From the NCBI RefSeq assembly GCF_004005475.1, contig NZ_RZTZ01000001.1, positions 62,001 to 126,000 on the forward strand: DNA of 64,000 bases. The letters run 5' to 3'. Every line of letters starts with the position of its first letter. The first letter of the stretch is position 1. A program made the translations under genes and the position numbers. Shown here one piece after another: positions 8,117 to 17,218 of the stretch. A model generated the notes under the pieces. It was not told the DNA's origin and did no database searches. It saw only the letters and a list, made by a program, of their open reading frames with translations. The DNA comes from Niallia taxi. Its GTDB lineage: Bacteria > Bacillota > Bacilli > Bacillales > Cytobacillaceae.

Positions 8117-9223
8117 TTATTTACTGACCGAGCTCCCTTGGACTGAAGTCTTCACTAGAACAATAAAGTATAACAGGATTGGCAGCATAAACTGCAGGGG
8201 CATACTTAATAAATAATGTATTACTCGAAGTCCTTCATATACGTGGTCAGCAAAATATCTGCTAATAAATATAGAGTAGACAGAGATTATAAATATCATT
8301 GGCATAACAAAATATCGATACGGAAGCTTAAAGATATATTCAAGCCCTTTTAAGCCGCCATATATAAAAACCGAGCTTTTTACAAGGACGCCTAGCATGA
8401 TCATAAACACAGAAATAACATCTATTCTCTCAATAAATTCGCCGATGGAGACAAGCCTTGTCGCAGATAGAAGCGGAAAGTTGGCACGCAGGGCAATATT
8501 ACTTCCTAAAGACGTCGTAATCAATAAGCTTGTTAATGTTAAAAAAAGCCCGGAAGAAACTACAGAAACAAGATAGGTCAACCTGCTATCCTTGAAATTT
8601 CTTACTAATGGCAGAATACACATGAAAACGACCATTTCTCCATAAGGTCTTGCCACTTCGTACGGAAACATGCTTTTAATAAAGATTCCTACACCTCGCC
8701 CCATTACCGGCTGGATATTTTCCAGAGAAATACTTCTGCTTCCATACAAGAAGATGATCAATAACAATAAAAAGAAAATGGAATAAGGTGTCAACACCTC
8801 TGTGGTCCGCCCAAGCACTTCTATACCAAGATATAATATATAGCCGAGCAAAACGGTTAATGTTAAGGAAATAAATTCAATTGGAGTTACTGGTAATATT
8901 GCTGCTGAAGTTAACTCACTAAAATCTCTTACAATGCGGGCAGCAATATAAAAAAAATAAACAGCATATATGAAACTGATAATAATAGCAACAGGCCTGC
9001 CAAAGCAATACTCTAAAATTTGATACAAATTTTTGTCTGGCAGCATATCAATAATTTTAAAATAAAAAAACGCAACGATAACGCCTAGAAAAGTAGACAA
9101 TAGGATAACAAGCCAGCTGTCTTCTCTTGCCTCTAAGCCAATCCCAAAAACTAAAGAGCTTCCTAAGTTAAAGGCTAATATTAATGCAAATAATTGTGTT
9201 AAAGAAATTCTTTCTGTTAACAT
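8117..9223 (-). CDS. GerAB-type spore germination permease (orphan B subunit)
   Basis: A 368-residue integral membrane protein with about ten segments, of the GerAB/amino acid permease-like family. In germinant receptors the B subunit binds the germinant in the spore inner membrane. The family pattern is visible: ISLTQLFALILAFNLGSS at the N terminus, PDKNLYQILEYCFGRP around residue 62, and RLVSIGEFIERID. No GerAA or GerAC gene is adjacent. A close paralogue lies at 38257-39357. Orphan B subunits occur in Bacillaceae and may pair with A/C subunits encoded elsewhere. No cysteine-rich or catalytic site is expected. Confidence 0.85.
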   Translation of the reverse strand: MLTERISLTQLFALILAFNLGSSLVFGIGLEAREDSWLVILLSTFLGVIVAFFYFKIIDMLPDKNLYQILEYCFGRPVAIIISFIYAVYFFYIAARIVRDFSELTSAAILPVTPIEFISLTLTVLLGYILYLGIEVLGRTTEVLTPYSIFFLLLLIIFLYGSRSISLENIQPVMGRGVGIFIKSMFPYEVARPYGEMVVFMCILPLVRNFKDSRLTYLVSVVSSGLFLTLTSLLITTSLGSNIALRANFPLLSATRLVSIGEFIERIDVISVFMIMLGVLVKSSVFIYGGLKGLEYIFKLPYRYFVMPMIFIISVYSIFISRYFADHVYEGLRVIHYLLSMPLQFMLPILLYFIVLVKTSVQGSSVSK

Positions 9224-9340
9224 AGCTGCTGCTTCCCTCTTTTCCCTACAATCCTCAATCAGCAGAAAGTAATCATGCCTATATTTCCCATTATTATGTG
9301 TGAATATGTATGGGGATGGAGAGCAATTTTAAAGGACTGG

Positions 9341-9373
9341 AAAAAGCCCCTTTCATGCTTTAGAAAGGGGCTT
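9341..9373 (-). terminator. Terminator of the HAD hydrolase gene
   Basis: Stem AGCCCCTTTC/GAAAGGGGCT followed by TTTTT on the minus strand, just beyond the stop of the HAD gene. Confidence 0.88.
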
Positions 9374-9377
9374 CATT

Positions 9378-10031
9378 TCAGTATGGAGCAAGAACAGTAT
9401 GTAATTCACGCAGGTTATCTATTACCTTATCAGCTTGAACAAGCTCCTTTTCCTTCGCAAAGTCAAAATTACAGCCGATTGCAAGCAAGTCATTCGCTTT
9501 TGCTGCTTGTATATCTGACAAACGGTCACCAACCACAGCGCCCGAGGATATGTTATATTTATCTACTACTAATTTCACTAAGTCAGCTTTATCCAATGTA
9601 TCGATTTGCGCTATACTAAATGTTTCTGTTACCCATTTATCTAACGTGTAATACTTCACAATTGCCTTTAAATAGGTGGGCAGACCATTGCTTGCAATGA
9701 AAATAGAGTAGCCGTTTTCCTTCAATAAAGGAAGTATTTCTGTTACATATGGATATAGTGCTCCTTTACCATTGCGGATATTTCCGACCAATCTTTCCAA
9801 AAAATAAGCATCTGTTTCCGCACGGACTTCCTTGCTATGTTGAGGTAATAAAGCTTCCCATACTTGTGGAAGCGGTATCCCCATAATATCCCTGTATTTC
9901 TCTATTGGTGTTTTTTCATTCCATAGATTTTTATCCCTTAAACGTTGAAAAGCATCCTCTAGTGATAATTCGAGAATAGTATTTGTTTGGAACAACGTCC
10001 CATCCATGTCAAAAATAATGGCATTTAGCAT
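9378..10031 (-). CDS. HAD family hydrolase (phosphoglycolate phosphatase-like)
   Basis: A 217-residue HAD-superfamily phosphatase. Motif I is DMDGT at residues 8-12 (nucleophile Asp8, acid/base Asp10). Motif II is the serine in IFIASNG, motif III a lysine near KADLVK and motif IV GDRLSDIQAAK. A helical cap lies between motifs I and II, typical of subclass IA enzymes such as phosphoglycolate or pyrophosphate phosphatases. The substrate cannot be assigned. It is a single gene with its own terminator, followed on the right by a broken HIT gene in the same orientation. Confidence 0.87.
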   Translation of the reverse strand: MLNAIIFDMDGTLFQTNTILELSLEDAFQRLRDKNLWNEKTPIEKYRDIMGIPLPQVWEALLPQHSKEVRAETDAYFLERLVGNIRNGKGALYPYVTEILPLLKENGYSIFIASNGLPTYLKAIVKYYTLDKWVTETFSIAQIDTLDKADLVKLVVDKYNISSGAVVGDRLSDIQAAKANDLLAIGCNFDFAKEKELVQADKVIDNLRELHTVLAPY

Positions 10032-10106
10032 TTAAACGCTCCTTTTTTAAAAGGCTATTAATCAGAGAGACGGAGGGGATTTTAAAGTATTTTATCAGTG
10101 CTAGTA

Positions 10107-10435
10107 TTACTTAAGTGGGCTGCCGGATATTATATGCCAATGGAGATGCTTCGAATCTTGATATTTCCCTAAGTTTGTAATGACACGGCATGCTCCGTAT
10201 TCCTCTGTCACCATTTTTGCAGTTGATTGAATAACAGTCATCAATTCCAGCAATAAGGGATGATCACTTTCCTCTAATGATAGCAGGGAGGAAATATGTT
10301 TTTCGGAATTGCAACAATATGAACTGGATAAAAAGGATTTGTATGATAATATGCCAACACATTGTCTGTTTCTAACACTTTCTTCACAATCGTTTTGCCA
10401 CTCAGTACTTCCTCACAATAAAAATCCTCTATCAT
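10107..10435 (-). pseudogene. HIT family protein gene with a frameshift
   Basis: From ATG 10435 the frame reads a HIT-domain N terminus (MIEDFYCEEVLSGKTIVKK) up to PVHIVAIPK, then hits a premature stop. One frame over, translation continues as KHISSLLSLEESDHP and ends HLHWHIISGSPLK at TAA 10107. HLHWH is the histidine triad. One extra A in the run of five A residues (10299-10303) would restore IPKKHISSL, the usual HIT sequence. The gene is therefore either a one-base-deletion pseudogene or carries a homopolymer sequencing error. Intact proteins of this kind are nucleotide hydrolases or transferases of about 110 residues. Confidence 0.85.
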
Positions 10436-10464
10436 CTTTTCAACCCCGCCTTCTTCAAATTTAA

Positions 10465-11022
10465 CTAGTTTACGAGATGAATATTTTTGATTGGCCAATA
10501 AACAATATTTGTAGTGCCGACAACCTTATTTGCTGGAACAAAGCCAATAACCCGGCTGTCTGTGCTATTCCTTCTATTGTCACCAAGGACAAAAAAGGTG
10601 TTTTTTGGAACACGCTCATATCCTAACAAATTTGTTAATGTAAAGTTTTCCGTTAATAGCACACCACTCCTGTATAACTTCCGCAGTTCCTGTTTGTTAT
10701 TTTCCAAATATGGTTCTTCATATGCTTTGCCATTTATATAAAGTGTATCGTTTTTATACGCTATTTTATCGCCAGGCAAGCCAATCACTCTTTTTATATA
10801 ATCCTCCTTTTCATTTGCGTGGAATACAATGATATCAAACCGTTTAACCGTTCCCACCTTCGTTACAATCATCCTGTCTCCATTATCTAAAGAAGACTTC
10901 ATTGATTCACCGTCCACAATTATCGGAACAAAGATGAATAACCGGATAACCAGTACTGCAGCAATAGCAAACATGACTGATTTAAGCCATTCGTAGTTTT
11001 CATTGTTCAGCAAATTTTTCAA
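10465..11022 (-). CDS. Signal peptidase I
   Basis: A 185-residue type I signal peptidase of the Bacillus SipS/SipT kind, which removes signal peptides from exported proteins. One N-terminal membrane anchor (VMFAIAAVLVIRLFIFVPII) is followed by the catalytic serine in VDGESM (Ser40) and the general base lysine in YIKRVIGLPGD (Lys77). The conserved GDNRRNSTDSR box follows. I place the start at TTG 11022, which has AAAGGTAGTG upstream and gives the usual length; an in-frame ATG at 11079 has no ribosome binding site. The broken HIT gene follows closely. Confidence 0.88.
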   Translation of the reverse strand: MKNLLNNENYEWLKSVMFAIAAVLVIRLFIFVPIIVDGESMKSSLDNGDRMIVTKVGTVKRFDIIVFHANEKEDYIKRVIGLPGDKIAYKNDTLYINGKAYEEPYLENNKQELRKLYRSGVLLTENFTLTNLLGYERVPKNTFFVLGDNRRNSTDSRVIGFVPANKVVGTTNIVYWPIKNIHLVN

Positions 11023-11146
11023 CCTATCACTACCTTTTATTCTTCTATTTACACCTAATATCGTACCATTTAATGGCATTAAATTGAACTAATAAAATAC
11101 TACTGTAAAGGAAATAATACACTTGTTGGCTACAGGAGGTATGATA

Positions 11147-11608
11147 ATGAAAAACTGGAAAATGTATGTATTATTATTTGGACCAATGTTAACATTTTTT
11201 CTGTTTGGAGCAAAATCCTTTAGACGCTTTTTACCAACTGGTATGTTCAGCTCTCTTCTTATCACGCTAATCAGCGAGTTCTCTAAAACCTATAAGTGGT
11301 GGAAGGTCAAAAACCCAATTGTTCCAGGTATCGCCACAGATATCACCTTTGTTTTTGGCCTTTTTTTTACATTGAATTTATGGATCTTTAAATTAACTTA
11401 TGAAAAACTTTGGCTTTATATTATCACCAATATATTTGCAGACTATTTATTTGCGTACCCGCTTTCAGCACTTGCTCAAAAATTTAAGATATATAAACTG
11501 GTCAACTTGAAAAAAAGCCAGCTATTTGGACTGAGCTTAATTGTCGCTGCACTGAACTATGTATTTCACCGCTTTATTGTCGAGAAAGGAAAAAAGCAGA
11601 TAAACTAG
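11147..11608 (+). CDS. Multi-pass membrane protein of unknown function
   Basis: A 153-residue hydrophobic protein with about five membrane segments and a lysine-rich end. AGGAGGT at 11134-11140 stands six bases before ATG 11147; another ATG at 11141 is too close. The motif RRFLPTGMFSSLLITLISE and the WWKVKNP turn recall uncharacterised Bacillus membrane proteins near the CBO0543 group, to which the genes at 6130-7127 may also belong. No catalytic residues stand out. Confidence 0.65.
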   Translation: MKNWKMYVLLFGPMLTFFLFGAKSFRRFLPTGMFSSLLITLISEFSKTYKWWKVKNPIVPGIATDITFVFGLFFTLNLWIFKLTYEKLWLYIITNIFADYLFAYPLSALAQKFKIYKLVNLKKSQLFGLSLIVAALNYVFHRFIVEKGKKQIN

Positions 11609-11956
11609 GCGCTCATCTGCAATCATTAAAGGGGAAGGTAGAAATTATTAATTTTCTCTCCCTGTTTTTCTTATTGATACTTAAAAAGGGATAACTTAAT
11701 GGACTATCATTAGTCGGCAATTTTCAGACAGCTTATAGATAAAAAGGGTTTTGCCGACTTCAATTTATCCGTTTTAAGGATCCTACTTCCGAAGTTTTCT
11801 TAAAGCTTGGTTTTTAAACATAGTGAAATAGAGCTAAGAACGATTTAGACCCCCGAGTGCGACTGTGCGGAACACCAGAGTGCAATAAAACGAACTAATT
11901 TTACGCTGACTATAATCCCAATTTCCTCTGTTTTTAAGATTAGGACAAATTATTTA
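11609..11956. repeat. Non-coding gap with a decayed dispersed repeat
   Basis: No gene is seen. A weak hairpin with GGGG/CCC ends and a T run is at 11629-11671. A GTCGGCAA/TTGCCGAC stem lies at 11713-11757. On the minus strand the stretch around 11890-11912 reads TTAGTTCGTTTTATTGCACT, which matches TTAGTTCGTTTCATTGCGCT near 43777 and a similar site near 24659. It looks like an eroded member of the same dispersed family. Confidence 0.5.
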
Positions 11957-12661
11957 TTATTCACGTTTGCTGTGTTTGCAATAAAAGCCTTGAATCAGAA
12001 AAGATCCGAAATAGCGACTAATCTCCGTAAAACCACACTCATAAAGGAGTTCTACCATTTGCTGATCTGAAATGACCTCTGTGCCCTTTCCCAAGCTTTG
12101 GGCAAATTCTAAAAATTCCTGCTCTGATACACCGTTTCCACACATATATTGCTTCCAAGCAGCCATTTGGATTTCAAAGGATGTACTCTTTAAATCTCCA
12201 AAAATAGCCGCAACCAAAAGGGGTGCATCTGGATTTAAGTGTTTGGCAATGTTTTTTAGAAACTTACGTTTATTATCGATTCCTTTAATAAAATGAAGAA
12301 CAAGTAAACAGGTTGCACCATCAAACCGTTGACTGCTTGAAAACTGTTGCCATTCTTGCTGCCAAAAACAAATGGGCTTATTTAATTCCGCTGTTCTGCT
12401 TTTAGCAAGCTCAAGCATAGGCTTCGAGGAATCCACTGCCGTAAATGACCACTTAGAATCGCCTCCTAAAGCTAACAGCTCCTGGCCCCCTCCTGCACCA
12501 ACAATTAAGATTGATTTTTCCTCCTCCTTATTTACTGACACTGACATTAGTTTGCTTGTTAGGTCATATAAAGAGGAGTATCCTGCTATTTTTTTCGATA
12601 TTTTCTGTTCATATGTAATGACATTTGGGTCATGCCAGCTTTGTGCTAACCTATTTTCCAT
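11957..12661 (-). CDS. Class I SAM-dependent methyltransferase
   Basis: A 234-residue methyltransferase. Motif I is ILIVGAGGGQELLAL (about residues 52-66), followed by the acidic FTAVDSS that binds the SAM ribose and a post-I region SKPMLELAKSR. The LLVLHFI segment is motif IV-like. The methyl acceptor is unknown. ATG 12661 follows GGAGGG. It is divergent from the LuxR-type regulator gene at 12828, separated by about 165 bases, so the two may share a control region. Confidence 0.85.
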   Translation of the reverse strand: MENRLAQSWHDPNVITYEQKISKKIAGYSSLYDLTSKLMSVSVNKEEEKSILIVGAGGGQELLALGGDSKWSFTAVDSSKPMLELAKSRTAELNKPICFWQQEWQQFSSSQRFDGATCLLVLHFIKGIDNKRKFLKNIAKHLNPDAPLLVAAIFGDLKSTSFEIQMAAWKQYMCGNGVSEQEFLEFAQSLGKGTEVISDQQMVELLYECGFTEISRYFGSFLIQGFYCKHSKRE

Positions 12662-12827
12662 TAAATTTCCCTCCTAAACTCAACAAGAGTTTTTTTTATT
12701 TACCTTCTGTTCAATTATGATTACAATAAATGATATTAATAATCATTTTCAGTTTAAAATGTATTCCTATCGAATGTAATCCCAAATTAGTGGGATATGA
12801 ACTATTTAACTAGAAAGGAGGGGTTTA

Positions 12828-13865
12828 ATGACAACGATTTTTTCATCAGAGACAAACTCTATTCAAGAATTTTTGCAAAAGTGCCTTGCTGACTTAAAAA
12901 GGAGGGTTTACTTTGACGCAGCGTGTTTTACGACTGTTGATACGGAAACATTGCTTTCGACTGGCGCTTATACCGATGACCGAATAGAAAAAATTCATCC
13001 TTTTTTGTTTGAAAATGAATATTTAAAGCAGGATTATAATCATTTTGAAGATCTTTTAACAACAGCTACCCATATTGCTTCATTAAGCAACGCGACAAAT
13101 GGTGTGCTTCAACAGAGTGATCGATTCCGCGAGATTCTTTCTCCTGCAGGTTTTGCTGATGAATTACGTGCAGTCATTATTCATAAAGGTAAATGCTATG
13201 GATTTTTGACATTGCTTCGCACGATAAATAAAACACCCTTTACCAACATGGATATAGAGATGCTTGCTTCCCTTCTGTCACCTATCGCTTTTAATCTTTA
13301 TAAGCTTCTTGCCTACCCCCAAAAGCTTGACAGTGACGTTAATTGGGCGAAAAGCGTTATTCTTCTGGATGAGGATTTTCACATTACCTCAGCAAACAAA
13401 GAAGGATTTTTATTGGCCGACATGCTGCGGAAAGCTGAAAACATTAAAGCAAATGTATTACCACGTCCTCTTCGAGCTGTCTGCATGAAAGCAAAGGCAT
13501 TGATAACAAACAATACAGAGGAAATGGAAGCAAAGATATGTTTGCATCCTTCTGCTGGTGAATTCCTGACAATTCATGCGACAGTATTGCAATCAGACAA
13601 ACAGCAATATGCGGTTTCCTGTCAACAAACAACACCACAGGAAATTCTAATTAAAACATCAGGCTATTATGGGCTTTCAGATAGGGAAAAACAACTAATA
13701 TTCCATCTACTTCATGGTGATTCCACTAAAGAAATAGCAGCTGCGCTTTTTATTTCACCACATACTGTGCAGGATCATTTGAAATCGATTTTCGTAAAAA
13801 CGGGTACGGCGACTAGAGGCGAATTAATATGGGTTCTACTTAATAAGTATAATTTCTCCATATAA
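12828..13865 (+). CDS. LuxR/GerE-type transcriptional regulator with GAF-like N-terminal part
   Basis: A 345-residue regulator. The last 65 residues form a LuxR-type helix-turn-helix: LSDREKQLIFHLLHGDSTKEIAAALF, here in two halves, then SPHTVQDHLKSIFVKTG. The first 150 residues look like a GAF-type sensor domain (FDAACFTTVD..., GFLTLLRTINKTPFTNMDIEMLASL), and a PAS-like middle (ILLDEDFHITSANKEG) follows. It lacks a phospho-acceptor receiver domain, so a small-molecule signal is more likely than phosphorylation. The GGAGG ribosome binding site is strong. The divergent methyltransferase is a candidate target. Confidence 0.85.
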   Translation: MTTIFSSETNSIQEFLQKCLADLKRRVYFDAACFTTVDTETLLSTGAYTDDRIEKIHPFLFENEYLKQDYNHFEDLLTTATHIASLSNATNGVLQQSDRFREILSPAGFADELRAVIIHKGKCYGFLTLLRTINKTPFTNMDIEMLASLLSPIAFNLYKLLAYPQKLDSDVNWAKSVILLDEDFHITSANKEGFLLADMLRKAENIKANVLPRPLRAVCMKAKALITNNTEEMEAKICLHPSAGEFLTIHATVLQSDKQQYAVSCQQTTPQEILIKTSGYYGLSDREKQLIFHLLHGDSTKEIAAALFISPHTVQDHLKSIFVKTGTATRGELIWVLLNKYNFSI

Positions 13866-13899
13866 AAAAAGACTTCACAATTGTGAGGTCTTTTTTTAA
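13865..13899. terminator. Bidirectional terminator between convergent genes
   Basis: Near-perfect stem AAAAAAGAC-TCACAATTGTGA-GTCTTTTTT with T runs on both strands. It serves the LuxR-type gene (+) and the YgjP-type peptidase gene (-). Confidence 0.9.
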
Positions 13900-13907
13900 G
13901 AGAGCTT

Positions 13908-14615
13908 TTAAACAGTCATTTTCCAGTTTGAAAAAGCCAACCAATTTTCTTTTTGTTTATAATCTGGCATTATTTTTCCTACAAGACGCCAAAACGAGCG
14001 ATCATGGTTTAAATGGACCATGTGACACATTTCGTGAATTACTACATAATCAATCACATCGCGGGGTGCCATGGCCAGCTTCCAATTGAAGGTCAAGCGC
14101 AGGTTGGAGTCACAGGTCCCCCAGTTTGTTTTACTATCTGTAATTCGTACAGAACGGGGTTTCGTTTTAAAATTACTTTGATAAATAGAAATGCTCTTCT
14201 CCACTAAGGCCTTACACTGCTGATAATAAAACCGCCTCAATGCTTGTTTGCTCTTTTCCTCATTTAACTGTGTCACATATATATACAGTATTTCTTGTTC
14301 AAATACAACATAATCCTGACTAATAGTAGCATCTTGGACGATTTTTATAGGATATGATTTGCCTAAATAAAGAAAGCTTTCATTATTTTCATAGAGCTTT
14401 TCTTGTGGGCCATTCATTCTAGCCTTTATTTCTGCCAATTTTTCCTGGATAAGTTCCCATCTGTTCTCTAATGCTTGAAGTACTTTTTCATCAGGTGTCT
14501 TTTTCGGCGCTTGAACTTCAATTTCCCCATAGCTGTTCATTGTTATCCCGATAGAAGTTCGGTTTTTGTATTTCACCTCATACTTTATAGTCGAACCTGA
14601 GTAAGTATGTAACAT
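13908..14615 (-). CDS. YgjP-type metal-dependent hydrolase (DUF45)
   Basis: A 235-residue protein of the YgjP/DUF45 family of zincin-like metallopeptidases. The zinc motif HEMCH is at residues 194-198, followed by HLNHDRSFW, whose histidine (about 204) supplies the third ligand. The family signature SVRITDSKTNWGTC lies before it. The biological substrate is not known for this family. The gene follows the DUF1456 gene by 30 bases in the same direction, probably as an operon. Confidence 0.88.
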   Translation of the reverse strand: MLHTYSGSTIKYEVKYKNRTSIGITMNSYGEIEVQAPKKTPDEKVLQALENRWELIQEKLAEIKARMNGPQEKLYENNESFLYLGKSYPIKIVQDATISQDYVVFEQEILYIYVTQLNEEKSKQALRRFYYQQCKALVEKSISIYQSNFKTKPRSVRITDSKTNWGTCDSNLRLTFNWKLAMAPRDVIDYVVIHEMCHMVHLNHDRSFWRLVGKIMPDYKQKENWLAFSNWKMTV

Positions 14616-14645
14616 TTCTCATCACCTGCATAAACTTTTATGCCC

Positions 14646-15143
14646 TTATCCTCTATATTGAATTGCCAGTCCTTTTAGGAAGTTTCTAGCGAATTTATCT
14701 CCACACTCTTTATAATTTTTATGGCCCTCTTTACGTAATAAGGCACCTAATTCTCCTTTTGTTACTGTTAGTCCTGCGTTTTCAAAAATATCTAGCATAT
14801 CATCAGTCGTTAATGACATGGCTATTTTGACTCTTTTTAAAAGAAGATTATTTATATGCTCCCTTTTTTGAGAGGATTGGACTGGTGGATTAGGCATTCC
14901 TGGTTTAGGCTCTTGTACTCCCCTTTTGTAAATAATTAGTCCATTTAAAAAGGAATCAAACATACTTGTTGTACATTGTAATTTGTCGTCATTATCCCCT
15001 TCCTCATCATCAGACTTTGTGAGTATTTCGATCACTTCAGGCACCGTTACGTTAACACCGCCAAGCTTAAAAATCTCTACCATTTCTTTATTCTTTATTT
15101 CCAAAGCATATCTTAAGCGAATAACCATATCTTGAATTTCCAT
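14646..15143 (-). CDS. DUF1456 family protein (YehS-like)
   Basis: A 165-residue protein made of two related all-helical halves. Each begins with a segment such as IRLRYALEIKNKEMVEIFKLGG or VKIAMSLTTDDMLDIFENAG, and each has a glycine-valine-threonine turn followed by an acidic helix. This two-fold layout is that of the DUF1456/YehS family, of unknown function. An acidic, proline-rich linker separates the halves. AAGGAG precedes ATG 15143. It is likely cotranscribed with the zinc hydrolase gene. Confidence 0.85.
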   Translation of the reverse strand: MEIQDMVIRLRYALEIKNKEMVEIFKLGGVNVTVPEVIEILTKSDDEEGDNDDKLQCTTSMFDSFLNGLIIYKRGVQEPKPGMPNPPVQSSQKREHINNLLLKRVKIAMSLTTDDMLDIFENAGLTVTKGELGALLRKEGHKNYKECGDKFARNFLKGLAIQYRG

Positions 15144-15280
15144 TATGTATAAACTCCTTGTATTTAATAATATCTTTAGTAACTAACAGGTACTTAATTT
15201 TAGTATAACTAATACTTCTTCGCAACAACCTGACTAGGTTTGTAAGCTGTAAAAATAATTTGCCTTAGCAGCAAATAATG

Positions 15281-15327
15281 AAAAAAATGGCAAGAATGAG
15301 CTCAGGATAACTGTTCTCATACCTGCC
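15281..15327 (-). terminator. Terminator of the dihydrouridine synthase gene
   Basis: GGCAGGTATGAG pairs imperfectly with CTCATTCTTGCC and is followed by ATTTTTTT on the minus strand, 40 bases after the Dus stop. Confidence 0.8.
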
Positions 15328-15369
15328 AACTAATTATATTCAACTAATCGCTAACTTTCTTAAGTCCTA

Positions 15370-16350
15370 TCAATCAATTGTTTCTTCTATATTCTTCTCG
15401 AAATGATCAAGCATTGCTCGCACTTCATCAGAAGTAGCTGTACTCATCAATTGATTCCTTAATTCACCTGCACCTCTAAAGCCCTTTACATATATCTTAA
15501 AGAAGCGATGTAATGCTTTAAATGAACGTGTCTCTAGCTCTTTAGAATATTTATCATGCAAATCAAGATGCAATCTTAAGAGGTTAAGCAGCTCCTTACT
15601 GCTATGCTCTTGTGGCTCTTTTTCAAAGGCAAATGGATTTTTAAAGATACCGCGCCCAATCATAACTCCATCAATGTCATATTTTTTTGCTAGCTCCAAG
15701 CCAGTTTGATAGTCAGGTATATCACCATTTATCGTCAACAATGTATTTGGAGCAATTTCGTCACGGAGCTTTTTAATCTCTGGAATCATCTCCCAATGCG
15801 CATCTACTTGGCTCATCTCCTTGCGTGTACGCAGATGAATCGACAGATTAGCAATATCTTGTTTGAAGATATGTGTCAACCAGTCACGCCATTCGTCTAG
15901 TTCAGTATATCCAAGTCTAGTCTTCACGCTAACAGGTAATCCTCCTGCTTTTGCTGCTTGGATAATTTCTGCCGCAACATCAGGACGGAGGATAAGACCG
16001 CTCCCCTTCCCCTTAGATGCCACATTCGGTACAGGACAGCCCATATTGATATCAACGCCCCGAAATCCGAGTTCTGCCATCCCTATACTCATTTGGCGGA
16101 AGTTCTCCGGTCTATCTCCCCATATATGTGCAACCATTGGCTGTTCATCCTCTGTAAAAGTCAAACGGCCGCGCACACTTTGCTTCCCGTCAGGGTGACA
16201 ATAGCTCTCTGTATTTGTAAACTCTGTAAAGAATACATCTGGTCTAGCTGCTTCACTTACTACATGACGGAAAACAACATCCGTCACCTCTTCCATTGGT
16301 GCAAGTACAAAAAATGGCCGTGGTAGGTCACGCCAAAAATTATTTGTCAT
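15370..16350 (-). CDS. tRNA-dihydrouridine synthase (Dus family)
   Basis: A 326-residue flavoenzyme that reduces uridine to dihydrouridine in tRNA D-loops with NADPH. The FMN-binding barrel begins [16 protein letters not shown]. The catalytic cysteine is in [20 protein letters not shown], and KTRLGY and TINGDI line the cofactor site. It resembles the YfjN/DusC-like enzymes rather than the DusB encoded near the B. subtilis folate genes. The start is set at ATG 16350; TTG 16362 lies too close to the GAGAGGA site. It is appropriately next to the tRNA operon, although its own terminator separates their transcripts. Confidence 0.88.
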   Translation of the reverse strand: MTNNFWRDLPRPFFVLAPMEEVTDVVFRHVVSEAARPDVFFTEFTNTESYCHPDGKQSVRGRLTFTEDEQPMVAHIWGDRPENFRQMSIGMAELGFRGVDINMGCPVPNVASKGKGSGLILRPDVAAEIIQAAKAGGLPVSVKTRLGYTELDEWRDWLTHIFKQDIANLSIHLRTRKEMSQVDAHWEMIPEIKKLRDEIAPNTLLTINGDIPDYQTGLELAKKYDIDGVMIGRGIFKNPFAFEKEPQEHSSKELLNLLRLHLDLHDKYSKELETRSFKALHRFFKIYVKGFRGAGELRNQLMSTATSDEVRAMLDHFEKNIEETID

Positions 16351-16496
16351 AATCGTATTCAAATCCTCTCTCAGGTTTGGGATATTAGGTGAGTCTTGTC
16401 CTTCTATATTAAAAAATCAAACATGTTTTTTCTTATCTTTCACTTATACCATGCTTAAATACTTATTATCAATGAATAGGTAATCTACTATCAACA

Positions 16497-16533
16497 AATA
16501 AAAAACGCTCCTTACGATGTGTAAGAAACGTTC
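16497..16533 (-). terminator. Terminator of the tRNA operon
   Basis: Imperfect stem around CTTAC/GTAAG with AACG/CGTT ends followed by TTTTTT on the minus strand, 32 bases past the last tRNA. Confidence 0.75.
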
Positions 16534-16564
16534 ATTTCACTGTATGAGCATACAGTCAAGTTAA

Positions 16565-16645
16565 TACCGGTGGCCGGGGTCGAACCGGCACTCCAGAGGA
16601 ACACGATTTTGAGTCGTGCGCGTCTGCCAATTCCGCCACACCGGC
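16565..16645 (-). tRNA. tRNA-Leu (CAA)
   Basis: The cloverleaf begins GCCGGTGTGGCGGAATTGGC. The anticodon stem ACGA/TCGT holds loop CTCAAAA, so the anticodon is CAA. A long variable arm, typical of leucine tRNAs, and the GGTTCGACC T-arm follow. It is the last gene of the operon and the only one without an encoded CCA (the genome reads TTA there). Confidence 0.95.
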
Positions 16646-16650
16646 ATAAT

Positions 16651-16724
16651 TGGAGCGGGTGATGAGAATCGAACTCACGACATCAGCTTGGAAGGCTGAG
16701 GTTTTACCATTAAACTACACCCGC
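16651..16724 (-). tRNA. tRNA-Gly (TCC)
   Basis: Acceptor GCGGGTG/CACCCGC, anticodon loop CTTCCAA giving TCC, T-arm GAGTTCGATTC, and an encoded CCA. Confidence 0.96.
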
Positions 16725-16738
16725 GAATTAAGAAATAA

Positions 16739-16815
16739 TGGCGGTCCGGACGGGACTCGAACCCGCGACCTCCTGCGTGACAGGCAGGCATTCTAACCAG
16801 CTGAACTACCGGACC
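16739..16815 (-). tRNA. tRNA-Asp (GTC)
   Basis: Acceptor GGTCCGG/CCGGACC with discriminator G, anticodon loop CTGTCAC giving GTC, and an encoded CCA. Confidence 0.97.
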
Positions 16816-16837
16816 ATATATAATTTTCAAGTAAAAA

Positions 16838-16930
16838 TGGAGGAGGAAAGGGGATTCGAACCCCTGCGCGGTTTGACCCGCCTGTCGGTTTTCAAGACCG
16901 ATCCCTTCAGCCGGACTTGGGTATTCCTCC
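16838..16930 (-). tRNA. tRNA-Ser (TGA)
   Basis: A 93-base gene with a long variable arm. Acceptor GGAGGAA, anticodon loop CTTGAAA giving TGA, and an encoded CCA. Confidence 0.97.
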
Positions 16931-16934
16931 GTTT

Positions 16935-17010
16935 TGGTGGAGCCTAGCGGGATCGAACCGCTGACCTCCTGCGTGCAAGGCAGGCGCTCTCCCAGCTGAG
17001 CTAAGGCCCC
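16935..17010 (-). tRNA. tRNA-Ala (TGC)
   Basis: Acceptor GGGGCCT/AGGCTCC with the alanine G3:U70-type wobble region, anticodon loop CTTGCAC giving TGC, and an encoded CCA. Confidence 0.97.
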
Positions 17011-17026
17011 AAAACGTAAATCTATA

Positions 17027-17103
<77 letters not shown>

Positions 17104-17129
17104 ATTTTTTTAAATTATTATAGTAATTC

Positions 17130-17204
17130 TGGAGCGGAAGACGGGGTTCGAACCCGCGACCCCCACCTTGGCAAGGTGATGTTCTACCACTGAACTACTT
17201 CCGC
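17130..17204 (-). tRNA. tRNA-Gly (GCC)
   Basis: Acceptor GCGGAAG/CTTCCGC, anticodon loop TTGCCAA giving GCC, and an encoded CCA. Confidence 0.97.
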
Positions 17205-17218
17205 ATATTAAAATTAAT

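Noticed and set aside
9275-9619. Plus-strand open frame of 114 codons crossing the HAD terminator and gene end
   Set aside because: It overlaps a strong minus-strand terminator and the HAD coding region and shows no family features.
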